Of a stretch of 64,000 nucleotides of DNA, positions 25,557 through 34,535 are shown piece after piece. Source of the stretch: Thermocaproicibacter sp036260805 (lineage in GTDB: Bacteria > Bacillota > Clostridia > Oscillospirales > Acutalibacteraceae). Under the pieces are notes generated by a model, which saw only the letters and a program-made list of their open reading frames with translations, ran no database searches and had not been told where the DNA came from. The DNA is taken from NCBI GenBank assembly GCA_036260805.1, contig DATALZ010000084.1, forward strand, positions 101,109-165,108, written 5' to 3'. Positions within the stretch are counted from its first letter, which is position 1; every line of letters begins with the position of its first letter. The position numbers were made by a program, and so were the translations under genes.

Positions 25557-27260
25557 TTATGCATTTGCTGATTCGTTTCTTAGCTGTATCCAGCCGATCT
25601 CTTTCTTCAGCATGTCTGCCTGAGCGGAAAGCTCTTCGCTTGCTGCCGCACTTTCTTCTGCTGTTGCCGAGTTTGTTTGAATAACGGATGAAACCTGCTC
25701 AACCCCCTGCGTAATCTGTGCAATTGATGTGGATTGCGCGTCGGATGCATTCCTAATGCTCTGAATCGTTTTATTAATAGCGTTTACTTTCTCTGTTATA
25801 CCGGAAAGTGATTTCGCCGTAGAGTCAGAAAGTGCCGTTCCTTCCTTGACCTTTTCCACAGAATTACTAATCAAAACCGTTGTCTGCTTGGCTGCGTCTG
25901 CCGACTTGCTTGCCAGATTGCGAACCTCATCCGCAACAACAGCAAATCCTTTTCCGGCTTCCCCTGCTCTGGCTGCCTCAACGGCTGCGTTCAAAGCAAG
26001 GATGTTCGTCTGGAAAGCAATATTGTCGATTACCTTGATGATTTTACCGATCTCATTCGATGCCGTTTCTATTTCATTCATTGCAGACTGCAGCTGCTGC
26101 ATACTTGTGTTGCTCTCTGTTACATCCTGAGTTGTTGAACTGATCTCCGAAGTGATTCCCTCAATTTGTTCAACGTTCTTCTTTACATTTTCCGATACAT
26201 CCATAATTGCGGCGGAAAGCTGCTCCACAGAACTCGCCTGTTCCGTAGCTCCCTGCGCCAGCTCCTGCGCACCGTCCGATACCTGTTTTGAGCCGCTGTC
26301 AACCTGCTGAGCAGAAATCGAAATATCCTTGAAAATTTTATTCAGATTATTAAGGATTGTATTGAGCGAATCCGAAACCGGCCTGAAATCGCCCTGATAA
26401 TCTCTTATTGTACCACAAGTGCACACACCATTCGCGATGTCTGTCAATATTTTTGAAGCCTGCTTGACAACGCCCTCTATTCTTGAAAAAGCAAAATTCA
26501 GCGAATCTGCAACTGAACCGATTTCATTCGTCGATGTATAGTCTATTTTCGCTGTCAGAATCCCCTGTGAGTATTGTTTTGAAGCGTCTTCCAGCTTTTT
26601 CAGCGGCTGACTGATGGAACGGGAAATTCTGGCTCCCATGATGACGGAATATACAATTCCGGCAATTGAAATGATGAGCAAAACAATAAAGGCCGTTAAA
26701 GTTGTACTCTCATTGGTCGAATTTGTGCTCGCAGCGACACTAAGACGATAGGTCATAAAATCTTGGTAGGTGTCCCGAATCTGATTATGTACCTGATGTG
26801 AATCATTCAGCAGAGTTGCGGCGGCAGCCAATTTGCCTGACTTAAGATCCTGCTCAATTTCCTGCATATTAGGCTCAAACTGGCTGTCGAACTGGCTCCT
26901 TGCCGTTTTTAACTTCGTCTTCCACTCCGTGGTGTTAACAGTCGGCAATAATTTTTCGTCGAATTCTTTAAACTCCTGAAGGTATTTATCAACCGCGCTT
27001 AAATCCGAATTCATGGCTTCGCTGCTTGTTTGGTTGATGACAGCGTCCCGAGAGGCTGCCTGAATGGCGCCCAAGCTTACCAGAATATTTGTCATATAGG
27101 GCATTGAAACCATTTGGCGTTTATACATGTCGCTCATTTTGTATTCGGTCTGCGCAAGACTATAAATGCCGAATCCTGAAATAAACGCCATGATTACGGA
27201 TACAGTTAAAAAACCAGTCATTAACCGCTTGGAAATTTTTCTTTCTTTTAGCTTCTTCAT
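25557..27260 (-). CDS. Methyl-accepting chemotaxis protein 1
   Basis: A 567-residue transmembrane chemoreceptor. Helix 1 is near residues 12-32 and helix 2 near 190-215. The extracytoplasmic part between them is all-helical, of the four-helix-bundle type (ASRDAVINQTSSEAMN). HAMP follows (SQPLKKLEDASKQYSQG) with a second HAMP-like segment. The signalling tip (NIAFQTNILALNAAVEAARAG and GFAVVADEVRNLA) is present and binds CheA/CheW. The start ATG at 27260 has AAAGGAACT upstream; the longer frame to 27308 lacks a site. It is the first of three receptors in a row, closely similar to the next one. The ligand is unknown. Confidence 0.95.
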   Translation of the reverse strand: MKKLKERKISKRLMTGFLTVSVIMAFISGFGIYSLAQTEYKMSDMYKRQMVSMPYMTNILVSLGAIQAASRDAVINQTSSEAMNSDLSAVDKYLQEFKEFDEKLLPTVNTTEWKTKLKTARSQFDSQFEPNMQEIEQDLKSGKLAAAATLLNDSHQVHNQIRDTYQDFMTYRLSVAASTNSTNESTTLTAFIVLLIISIAGIVYSVIMGARISRSISQPLKKLEDASKQYSQGILTAKIDYTSTNEIGSVADSLNFAFSRIEGVVKQASKILTDIANGVCTCGTIRDYQGDFRPVSDSLNTILNNLNKIFKDISISAQQVDSGSKQVSDGAQELAQGATEQASSVEQLSAAIMDVSENVKKNVEQIEGITSEISSTTQDVTESNTSMQQLQSAMNEIETASNEIGKIIKVIDNIAFQTNILALNAAVEAARAGEAGKGFAVVADEVRNLASKSADAAKQTTVLISNSVEKVKEGTALSDSTAKSLSGITEKVNAINKTIQSIRNASDAQSTSIAQITQGVEQVSSVIQTNSATAEESAAASEELSAQADMLKKEIGWIQLRNESANA

Positions 27261-27484
27261 ATTAGTTCCTTTCAAGATTTTGTTGTATGTTGTAAAAGTA
27301 AATTGCATTTTAGTTCTATTTGGTTATTATAGTCACGTATTGTTGAATTTGCGCATTAATTTTAGTATACCGTTACCAAATATTATGTCAATTGGTAGTT
27401 GCTACAATTTTTATTAACAACATGCGTTTACTTATTTACTATTAAGTAATTACTTATGCTATTGCTTACCAAACAAAAAAGAGC

Positions 27485-27518
27485 AAAAAAATACAGGCCC
27501 TGTAACCACAGAGCCTGT
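27485..27518 (-). terminator. Terminator of chemoreceptor 2
   Basis: On the minus strand ACAGGCTCTGT, loop GGTT, ACAGGGCCTGT (one mismatch), then a run of T residues (27485-27491 read in reverse). It lies just after the stop at 27535. Confidence 0.88.
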
Positions 27519-27534
27519 TTAAACCACTCAGTTT

Positions 27535-29223
27535 TCAGTTCTTTCTGAGCTGAATCCAATTCAATTCATTTTTCAGCTGGTTTGCCTGAGCAGAAAGTTC
27601 CTCGCTCGCTGCCGCGCTTTCTTCCGCCGTAGCCGAATTCGTCTGAATTACTGCGGATACCTGGTCAACGCCCTGTGTAATCTGCGCGATTGAAGTCGAC
27701 TGAGCACCGGAAGCTTCTTCAATTTGTTGAATCGACTGGTTAATAGATTTGACTTTTTCTGCAATGCTTGAAAGTGCGCTTGCGGTACCTTCGGCAAGTG
27801 CAAGCCCCTCTTTTACTTTATCCGTCGAATTACCAATGAGGATCGATGTCTGCTTTGCCGCATCCGCCGATTTACTCGCCAGGTTGCGAACTTCCTCTGC
27901 CACAACCGCGAAGCCCTTTCCTGCTTCGCCGGCCCTTGCCGCTTCTACCGATGCATTTAACGCAAGAATATTTGTCTGGAAAGCAATATTATCGATTACA
28001 TTGATAATTTTACCGATTTCTTCCGAAGAAACGGAGATTTCATTCATTGAAGAAAGCATTTGACGCATTCTTCCATCGCTTTCATCTACTTCGGTGGCAG
28101 CCAAATTCATATTTGCAGCCATGCCCGAAATATCTTTTGTATTCGCATGAACCTTTTCCGATACTTCCGAAATCGAAGCGGAAAGCTGCTCTACTGAGCT
28201 TGCCTGTTCCGTTGCCCCCTGCGCCAGCTCCTGCGCACCGTCGGAAACCTGTTTGGAACCGCTTTCCACCTGATCGGCTGAATTCAATATAGAAGTAAAA
28301 ATGTCATTCAGATTGTTCAGAATCGTATTCAAAGCCTGAGAAATGGGTTTAAAGTCTCCGCCGTATTCCCGAACTCCCTCATAATCGCATTTACCTTTCG
28401 CAATGCCCAGTAGAATTTCCGTTACATCGGAAACTACCGACTGAAGAGAATTGAATGCAGAATTCAGCGACGAAGCCAAAACGCCAATTTCATTCTTGGA
28501 TTGATAGGTGGTATGTACATCCAGAATCCCCTGTGAAAACTTTACAGAACAGTCGGCAAGCTCCTGAATTGGTTTGCTGATCGAATGTGAAATTTTTCTT
28601 CCAAGCAAGATGGAAAGTACCACGCCGACAACCGCCAAAACAATTAAAACAATAAAAAGTGCCAATGATTCTGAACTGTCTTTATTATAGGAATTCTGAG
28701 CAACCTCGGTTCGGTAATTCATAAAATCCGTGTAAACGTTGAAAATCTGATTTTCCGTAGTATGTGTCGTCTGCAGCAGCTGATTTGCCTGCGTCACGTT
28801 TCCGGCTTTAGCGTAATCAAGAATCTGTTTCATCTGTGGCTCAAAGTTTGTTTCATAATTTTTTCTGGCATCGGAGATTTTCTTACGCCATTCGGCGGTT
28901 GTGAGTGTGGCCTGAAGTTTCGTATCATAATCTTTATAAAGCTGATTGTATTTTGCCGCTGCATCCGAATCAGTCTGGAAAAGCTTCGCATCTTTGTAAT
29001 TCAGAACTGCGTCGCGACTGGCAGACTGAACGGACGACATACTGGTTAAAACATTAGTTACAGTCGGCATTGAGTTCATTCTCATCTGCATTCCGCTTTC
29101 GGTGTTCATAGCAGACCAAATGCCATAAATGCCAATACCTGCTAAAATTAAAGCAATAGCAGATACCAGCAGAAAACCACCGGTAAGCTTTTTGGAAATT
29201 TTCATGTCTTTCAGCTTTTTCAT
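27535..29223 (-). CDS. Methyl-accepting chemotaxis protein 2
   Basis: A 562-residue receptor with the same architecture as its neighbour: helix 1 near 12-32, a helical extracytoplasmic domain (ASRDAVLNYKDAKLFQTD), helix 2 near 190-210, HAMP (SKPIQELADCSVKFSQG), an insert with a GVREYGGDFKPIS segment, and the conserved tip (NIAFQTNILALNASVEAARAG). It differs from receptor 1 mainly in the sensing domain, consistent with duplication and ligand divergence. AAGAAGGTAATT precedes the ATG. No sigma-28 promoter was found upstream. Confidence 0.95.
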   Translation of the reverse strand: MKKLKDMKISKKLTGGFLLVSAIALILAGIGIYGIWSAMNTESGMQMRMNSMPTVTNVLTSMSSVQSASRDAVLNYKDAKLFQTDSDAAAKYNQLYKDYDTKLQATLTTAEWRKKISDARKNYETNFEPQMKQILDYAKAGNVTQANQLLQTTHTTENQIFNVYTDFMNYRTEVAQNSYNKDSSESLALFIVLIVLAVVGVVLSILLGRKISHSISKPIQELADCSVKFSQGILDVHTTYQSKNEIGVLASSLNSAFNSLQSVVSDVTEILLGIAKGKCDYEGVREYGGDFKPISQALNTILNNLNDIFTSILNSADQVESGSKQVSDGAQELAQGATEQASSVEQLSASISEVSEKVHANTKDISGMAANMNLAATEVDESDGRMRQMLSSMNEISVSSEEIGKIINVIDNIAFQTNILALNASVEAARAGEAGKGFAVVAEEVRNLASKSADAAKQTSILIGNSTDKVKEGLALAEGTASALSSIAEKVKSINQSIQQIEEASGAQSTSIAQITQGVDQVSAVIQTNSATAEESAAASEELSAQANQLKNELNWIQLRKN

Positions 29224-29532
29224 AATAATTACCTTCTTTAATAATATATCTATTCAAAATTGATACTTTCTGAATAAATATGACGTTATACTACATTCAT
29301 TCGTTTTAAGTCCGTAAAAATTTATGGTTTGTATCTACTTTTTAACTAATTTTTCCTAGTAATTTCTCTTACTCTCTGTTAATATTAAACAGTATAATCG
29401 ATTCGGTAATTTTTGTCAATACGTTTTTAAATGTTTTTAACAAATTTAATTATTACTACACTACATTTTTGTACAATTTATATATATTTGTATAAGATTT
29501 CTCCAGCAGCAACGAAGTATTCAATTGCACAA
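29224..29532. other. Intergenic region upstream of chemoreceptor 2
   Basis: About 310 bp of very A+T-rich DNA between receptor genes 2 and 3. No reading frame, hairpin or convincing promoter was seen; several TATAAT-like runs exist on both strands but without paired -35 elements. Confidence 0.6.
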
Positions 29533-29568
29533 TAAAAAAAGTGCCCCGCATATAAACGGGGACACTTC
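29533..29568 (-). terminator. Terminator of chemoreceptor 3
   Basis: On the minus strand GTGTCCCCG, loop, CGGGGCAC, then seven T residues. It lies 20 bp past the receptor stop codon. Confidence 0.92.
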
Positions 29569-29587
29569 TCAATTATTGGTTTCAGAA

Positions 29588-30886
29588 TCAGCTGGCCTTT
29601 CTTACTTTGCTGATTTTGCCGGGTTCATTTTTAAGTTTGAATTTGTCCAGTTCTTTTTTCAAAAGCTCTGCCTGGCTGGAAAGCTCTTCGCTTGCGGCGG
29701 CGCTTTCTTCCGCTGTTGCGGAGTTCGTCTGGATGACGGAGGAAATCTGTTCCATTCCCTGCGTTACCTGAGCAATTGCCGCTGCCTGAGCGGTCGAAGC
29801 TTTATTGATCTTCTTGACGGTTTCATCAAGCTGCTCAATTTTTTCAGTAACACCATTTAATGTCTGGGCCGTACCGTCAGCAAGCTTCTTTCCGTCTTTG
29901 ACTTTATTAATTGCTTTTTCAATTAAGTCTGCTGTCTGGTTGGCAGCTTCAGCAGATTTGCCCGCGAGGCTGCGTACTTCATCTGCGACGACCGCAAAGC
30001 CTTTACCCGCTTCTCCTGCACGCGAAGCTTCAACGGCTGCATTCAGAGCGAGAATATTCGTCTGGAATGCAATATCATCAATTACCTTAATAATTTTACT
30101 GATTTCATCGGATGACGCACTGATTTCATCCATTGCCGCGAGCATCATCTGCATCTGATTGTTGCTGTCTTTCACATGGCTGGCTGTCGCATCCAGATAT
30201 TCCGTTACCTTCGTTACATGTTCAGAGCTTTCGCTTACTTTCTGTGAGATTTCCTGAATCGAAGCGGAAAGCTCTTCTGCAGAACTTGCCTGCTCCGTTG
30301 TTCCCTGGGCGAGTTCCTGAGAACCATCTGAAATCTGCTTGGAACCGGCGCTTACCTGCTCGGCCGAAGCCTGAAAAACGTGGAATGTATCGTTTGTCTG
30401 GCCGACAATTTTTCGAAAGGCATCCGAAATCGCCGCAAAATCATTTTTGTAATCTTCCAGCTCAATCGTTGCGTAATCACCCGCTGCCATTTTTGCAAGA
30501 GTGCCGGAGATTTCATCCACGATAACCTTCAGCCTTGTAAAAGCGTAATTTAGATTAGTTGCAAGGTGCCCAATTTCGTCATTCGACTGGTATTCGGCTT
30601 TTACATTCAGTTTACCTGTAGAAAACTCTTCACAGACGTCCGACAAATTCTGAATCGGTTTTACCATCAATTTTATGATTCTGCAAGTGCTGAAAATCGT
30701 AAAGACAATATTGAAAACTAACAGCAGACCTAAAACCGTAAATAAAGGAATCTTAGTATTCGGCTGATTGCTTCCAGCCAAAATAAAGATTCCTACAAGA
30801 CAGGCAATCACTCCGAGAATGGATATAACAAGATGTGAGCCGATAATTCTCCCGCTGATTGAACTAAGTCCCACTTTCTTTTTCAT
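29588..30886 (-). CDS. Methyl-accepting chemotaxis protein 3, lacking a large external sensor
   Basis: A 432-residue receptor with two closely spaced membrane helices (about residues 18-35 and 47-65) and only a short loop between them, so no extracytoplasmic ligand domain of normal size. HAMP follows (VKPIQNLSDVCEEFSTGK), then the standard signalling domain with tip (DIAFQTNILALNAAVEASRAG, GFAVVADEVRSLA). Such receptors sense cytoplasmic or membrane-linked cues, or signal through partner receptors. GGAAGGATCCCAA precedes the ATG. It is divergent from the XRE/S24 regulator. Confidence 0.94.
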   Translation of the reverse strand: MKKKVGLSSISGRIIGSHLVISILGVIACLVGIFILAGSNQPNTKIPLFTVLGLLLVFNIVFTIFSTCRIIKLMVKPIQNLSDVCEEFSTGKLNVKAEYQSNDEIGHLATNLNYAFTRLKVIVDEISGTLAKMAAGDYATIELEDYKNDFAAISDAFRKIVGQTNDTFHVFQASAEQVSAGSKQISDGSQELAQGTTEQASSAEELSASIQEISQKVSESSEHVTKVTEYLDATASHVKDSNNQMQMMLAAMDEISASSDEISKIIKVIDDIAFQTNILALNAAVEASRAGEAGKGFAVVADEVRSLAGKSAEAANQTADLIEKAINKVKDGKKLADGTAQTLNGVTEKIEQLDETVKKINKASTAQAAAIAQVTQGMEQISSVIQTNSATAEESAAASEELSSQAELLKKELDKFKLKNEPGKISKVRKAS

Positions 30887-31010
30887 TTGGGATCCTTCCT
30901 TCGTATTTCTCTAAGTTCTATATATAATATTTAGCAATTATTTGGTATTATTTTGTTGCATTTAATGCGTGATGGCTGAATTCACTGAATTTCTCTAACT
31001 ACCGACATTA

Positions 31011-31053
31011 TATATTAATATAATTGATATGTCAATATGGCATATTGTATATC
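31011..31053 (+). promoter_or_regulatory. Palindromic operator candidate upstream of the XRE/S24 regulator
   Basis: A perfect 12-base palindrome TATATTAATATA (31011-31022) is followed by CAATATG-G-CATATTG (31033-31047), a seven-base inverted repeat with one central base. The second is flanked by GATAT and ATATC. The cluster sits about 65 bp before the regulator start in the divergent region shared with chemoreceptor 3, where an autoregulatory operator would be expected. Confidence 0.5.
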
Positions 31054-31116
31054 TTAATATTATATTTACTTTCCGCATGCAGTTTACATAATAAACTTAT
31101 CAGGAGGCGAAAATTA

Positions 31117-31722
31117 TTGAACAGAATCAAATATCTGCGTTTACTGAATGGTATGAAGCAAGTGGATTTGGCAAAGGAGATCAGAGTCAGTCAGTCTTCT
31201 CTTTCGGGGTATGAAAGCGGCAATTTTGAACCAGACAGCAACACCTTGCTGAAGCTTGCAGACTTATTTCATGTTTCGCTGGATTATCTCTTGGGAAGGG
31301 AAGATTCATACTCTGCGGAAGATCATATGCTCAAGAAAATCCCAGTTTATAAACATATGAAAAACAATTACCAGGAAACGATGCCTGTTCTGGCTTACTA
31401 CCTGGAAATAAGCCCCTGCTCACCATCCGTGGAATATTTCGGCTACTACATTAGTGTGGATTGTATGGAACCTCGTATTTGTATCGGCGATCTCGTCATA
31501 GCACGAAAGCAAAAGGAAATACCGAACGGAAGCATCGTTGTGGTGCAGATAGGCGAAAAAGAAGCAGTCGTCAAAAAGTTTTGGAAGCTCAATGGTGGTG
31601 AAATTGTGCTGCTTTCCTTCAATGCAAAATATCACCCGAACTTTTTTACCGCCGAACAGGTCGCATCGCTGCCGATCCACGTTCTCGGGATGGTTGTGGA
31701 ATCAAGGAGTAAATTCGAGTAA
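31117..31722 (+). CDS. XRE-family regulator with LexA-like S24 domain (catalytic Ser replaced by Cys)
   Basis: A 201-residue repressor-like protein starting at a TTG with AGGAGG nine bases upstream; earlier in-frame starts lack a site. The N-terminal helix-turn-helix (KQVDLAKEIRVSQSSLSGYESG, with NTLLKLADLFHVSLDYLLG) is at about residues 12-60. The C-terminal part is an S24/LexA-type fold: YISVDCMEPRICIGDLVIA near 120, then EAVVKKFWKL. Family members have Ser-Met-x-Pro; here the position of the nucleophilic Ser is Cys. The Lys of the dyad appears conserved. Self-cleavage may therefore be lost or altered. No prophage genes are nearby. Targets unknown. Confidence 0.88.
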   Translation: MNRIKYLRLLNGMKQVDLAKEIRVSQSSLSGYESGNFEPDSNTLLKLADLFHVSLDYLLGREDSYSAEDHMLKKIPVYKHMKNNYQETMPVLAYYLEISPCSPSVEYFGYYISVDCMEPRICIGDLVIARKQKEIPNGSIVVVQIGEKEAVVKKFWKLNGGEIVLLSFNAKYHPNFFTAEQVASLPIHVLGMVVESRSKFE

Positions 31723-31774
31723 CTTGATATACATAATTCTCCATTTGCATCCGCCGCATTTATTGAATGAAAAA

Positions 31775-31808
31775 AATAAAGGAGCTCAAGCAATTAAGCA
31801 TGAGCTCC
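31775..31808 (-). terminator. Terminator of the nitroreductase-ligase-SDR operon
   Basis: GGAGCTCA, 12-base loop, TGAGCTCC; on the minus strand it is followed by T-rich sequence. It sits 20 bp past the SDR stop and is convergent with the XRE gene, for which it may also serve. Confidence 0.8.
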
Positions 31809-31828
31809 GAGTCCCGGATGCTGTATTT

Positions 31829-32584
31829 TTACTGATCCGCCTTTTTCTTCTGGAAGTGATAAGCCGCGTGAACAATTGCTTTTTCCGGCACAAAACGTTC
31901 CAGAAAGTGCGCTGCTTTCATGGTGGTTCCCGGAATGATAACGGTTTTACGGGCAAACATTTTATCCAGAGCATATCCGGCAACCGCCTGTGCGGAGAGT
32001 CCCTTTAACCCAAACTTCACATCGGCAACATTGTTGAATTCGGTATCAACAGGTCCCGGGCAAAGCGCGCCTATGTAAACATGACTGCCGCTTTTTCGTA
32101 GTTCTTCGTCCAGCGCTTCCGTAAGCCGCAGCACATACGCCTTGGAAGCATAGTAACTCGAAAGCAGGGGTCCAGGCTGAAAGGCAGCGGATGACGCAAC
32201 ATTCAGAATATACCCGGAATCTTTTTTTAAAAAGTCCCGGTAAAACAGTTTCGTTAAAATATGCAGCGCACGGATATTGACATTGATCATCTGGAGTTCA
32301 CGATCAAGATCAGTCTCTGCGAATGGGCCGAAGAGTCCGAATCCGGCACAGTTAATTAAGATATCGACGGATTCACCCTTGGTTTTCTCGTAAAGTTCAA
32401 AGCACGATTTTTCATCGGATAAATCTGCCGTTATAAGCTTCACATTCGTTTTCAGTTCTTTCTGCAGCTCTTCCAGACGGGACGTTCTGCGAGCCGTAAG
32501 AATCAGATCGTAGCCCTTTCCGCTGAGGATTCTTGCCATCTCGCGCCCGATGCCGGAGCTTGCGCCTGTTATCAAAGCCTTCAT
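31829..32584 (-). CDS. Short-chain dehydrogenase/reductase (SDR)
   Basis: A 251-residue classical SDR oxidoreductase. It has the cofactor loop GASSGIG at residues 7-13, NCAG near 84, catalytic Ser in VASSAAF near 139 and the YYASK catalytic Tyr-Lys near 151-155. The start is the ATG at 32584, with AAGGGCAGG upstream; the longer frame reads through the 2'-5' RNA ligase gene and is not real. The protein resembles DltE/YqjQ-like SDRs but the substrate cannot be read from sequence. Third gene of a minus-strand operon. Confidence 0.93.
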   Translation of the reverse strand: MKALITGASSGIGREMARILSGKGYDLILTARRTSRLEELQKELKTNVKLITADLSDEKSCFELYEKTKGESVDILINCAGFGLFGPFAETDLDRELQMINVNIRALHILTKLFYRDFLKKDSGYILNVASSAAFQPGPLLSSYYASKAYVLRLTEALDEELRKSGSHVYIGALCPGPVDTEFNNVADVKFGLKGLSAQAVAGYALDKMFARKTVIIPGTTMKAAHFLERFVPEKAIVHAAYHFQKKKADQ

Positions 32585-32598
32585 TTTGTTTCCTGCCC

Positions 32599-33129
32599 TT
32601 ATATGAAATTTTTTGAACCGATTTCCGTATACAGAAGCCGGCCGCCGACCCGTTCCGATTTCATAAGGCTGAATTTCTCTACATTCATCTTCATGACGGG
32701 AACAGTAAACGCGCTGCGGTCGCATCCTTCCGTCAGTACCGCCTGACGAACCAGCGTCAGGTGCGGGCGGTAAGTGCGGGATTCCGCCGGAAATCCGCGC
32801 TCCTGCAATTCCGCAGACAGGGAGTCGTATAAACTGCAAAGCGGCTGCGTCCGTTCTACTCCCGCCCAGTAAAGGTCGCCGCCGTTTTGCCGGAAACATC
32901 CCATTCCGCCGATATGCAGCGGAAAAGACTCGGCTGATGTCGCCTCCATAGCCGCCCGTACCAAAGGGAGCTTTTCATTCGGGATTTCACCCAAAAAGAC
33001 AAGGGTCAGATGCAGATTTTCCCGAAGTGTAAAACGGCCTTGCGCACAGCATGGCCGCAGATTCTCCATTACCGCACAAAGCCGGTCTTTTATCTCCGAT
33101 GGGAATATTACAGCAAAAAACAGACGCAT
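32599..33129 (-). CDS. thpR: 2'-5' RNA ligase family (RNA 2',3'-cyclic phosphodiesterase)
   Basis: A 176-residue 2H phosphoesterase. Both diagnostic His-x-Thr/Ser-x motifs are present: HLTL near residue 40 and HLTL near 123. The opening MRLFFAVIFPSEIKD and the LVFLGEIP stretch are typical of ThpR/LigT. Enzymes of this family hydrolyse 2',3'-cyclic phosphate ends and can join tRNA halves in vitro; the cell role is unclear. The ATG at 33129 has GGAGTGA eight bases upstream; a GTG at 33138 overlaps the nitroreductase stop. Coupled to the neighbours on both sides. Confidence 0.92.
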   Translation of the reverse strand: MRLFFAVIFPSEIKDRLCAVMENLRPCCAQGRFTLRENLHLTLVFLGEIPNEKLPLVRAAMEATSAESFPLHIGGMGCFRQNGGDLYWAGVERTQPLCSLYDSLSAELQERGFPAESRTYRPHLTLVRQAVLTEGCDRSAFTVPVMKMNVEKFSLMKSERVGGRLLYTEIGSKNFI

Positions 33130-33134
33130 ATCCG

Positions 33135-33659
33135 TCACTCCGCAAATCTCAGAATTTCGTCCAGATCTTTCCGCTGCTTCCGGCGCAGCGTCGTATCAGC
33201 CGCATAACCAATGGCAATCAGCACAATAATATGTTGCTTTATATTTAGAAGCTGTTTCAGCTTTTTACGGTCAACCGCGCCAAGGATACAGGTGGAAAGC
33301 CCCTGTGCAGTCGCGGCAAGGCAAAATTGCATCGTAGCAAGGCCAAGGTCAAACTTCGCATATTTTTGGTCTGCGACCATGCCCACAGGGTTGCGCAGCA
33401 TTGCTTTTTTCTCAACCACAGCCACAAAAGCCGGGCATTTCTGAGCAAATTTATTCATCCCGGAGAGCTGACATTTTGCCACAGCGTCGCGTAAAGCGCC
33501 GCCGTTGACCGCGACGAATTCCCACGGCTGGCTGTCGCAGGCCGAAGGTGCAATCCGTGCAGCTTCCGCACAGCGAATAAGTTTTTCTTTTTCGACCGGC
33601 TGCTCTGAAAAATTTCTGCAGCTCTCCCGCGATGCGATCAATTCGAAATAGTCCGTCAT
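33135..33659 (-). CDS. Nitroreductase family FMN oxidoreductase
   Basis: A 174-residue small nitroreductase. FMN-binding features are SRESCRNF near residue 9-16 and APSACDSQPWEFVAVNG near 36-52, with the C-terminal ILGAVDRKKLKQLL and VLIAIGYAADT. These proteins reduce nitro or quinone compounds with NAD(P)H, but many members have unknown substrates. It heads the three-gene operon with thpR and the SDR. GAAGGATGTCGGTAA precedes the ATG. Confidence 0.92.
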   Translation of the reverse strand: MTDYFELIASRESCRNFSEQPVEKEKLIRCAEAARIAPSACDSQPWEFVAVNGGALRDAVAKCQLSGMNKFAQKCPAFVAVVEKKAMLRNPVGMVADQKYAKFDLGLATMQFCLAATAQGLSTCILGAVDRKKLKQLLNIKQHIIVLIAIGYAADTTLRRKQRKDLDEILRFAE

Positions 33660-33816
33660 TTACCGACATCCTTCTTTCAATGCATTCAGCCGCAATTCAG
33701 TTTCTACGGAAACCTACGGCCTAAAAACGTTAAGTATATATTTATTATATCATGTAAAAAAGTTTTAATTATGAATTTATTTTTATGCGCAGTTTATTAT
33801 TTTTAAATAATTTTGG

Positions 33817-33890
33817 TTTGTATTCATCTCCCCGCAGAAGGCGGGGGGATGAATACATCTTATCTTGTGGTCTGAAATGGAATTGCCGTA
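33817..33890 (-). repeat. MITE-like palindromic element, copy C
   Basis: On the minus strand it begins TACGGCAATTCCATTTCAGAC and carries an internal palindrome (TATTCATC, GC-rich loop, GATGAATA). The left part matches copies at 56.6 and 59.7 kb closely; the far terminal repeat is eroded here. It lies in the gap between the nitroreductase operon and a membrane-protein gene. Confidence 0.7.
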
Positions 33891-33899
33891 ATTGAAACT

Positions 33900-34262
33900 C
33901 TATTCTATTTTATTGCAGAGAAAAACCGTATAGCCTACCAGCAGCGTTGTGATCAGCACAAAACCGATGATGACAAGCCACAAAGAACCCGGCACCAAAA
34001 CAGCCTCAAAAATAAATTCAAAAAGATAGCATGTCATGTCCAAAAGTAAAGCGGTAACAGCCAGCTTTCTTCCGAAGGAAAAGGTACGATTGATTACAAA
34101 ATAAGACACGACAAGCAGAACACCGATCATAAGGCCAACGGTAATAAAAACAGGTGACGCGAGCAGCGAAATATTCGAGGACGGATGAATAAATTCCTGA
34201 ATGGAACCGACAGCCATCAGGAGCCCCCAAAAGAATAAGAAATTATATTTTTTGTATTTCAT
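33900..34262 (-). CDS. Small membrane protein, unknown function
   Basis: A 120-residue protein with four predicted membrane helices: about residues 8-25, 34-52, 62-82 and 93-115. It contains only short loops and no recognised motif. The ATG at 34262 is preceded by a weak GAGAGTGG; an ATG at 34313 would add 17 residues. It is not close enough to neighbours to imply an operon. I do not recognise the family. Confidence 0.7.
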   Translation of the reverse strand: MKYKKYNFLFFWGLLMAVGSIQEFIHPSSNISLLASPVFITVGLMIGVLLVVSYFVINRTFSFGRKLAVTALLLDMTCYLFEFIFEAVLVPGSLWLVIIGFVLITTLLVGYTVFLCNKIE

Positions 34263-34370
34263 AAAACCACTCTCTTCCCGCACCGCGGCAAGCAGCAGGA
34301 TGCTGCACTCCATTTTAATATATTTCTTTTCCCATCATATTATTTATGGTAATTTATGTCAAGCAATATA

Positions 34371-34413
34371 AAAGGACGCTGCCGCAAAACTTCATTCTGC
34401 AGCAGCGCCCTTT
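34371..34413 (-). terminator. Terminator of the aspartase operon
   Basis: On the minus strand GGGCGCTGCTGCAGAA, a short loop, TTTTGCGGCAGCGTCC with two interruptions, then TTTTATATT. It lies downstream of the 59-residue gene and so ends the aspA unit. Confidence 0.8.
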
Positions 34414-34535
34414 ACTGAAAAAAGCTGACAACTCCGACAAACCGAATGCCAATTCAGGAGGAACTGATAAGCGGCGACGATTTCATCGTAAATTGCGGCA
34501 CGGGGTGCACCGTGCCCTAACGTATAAACAGCAGA

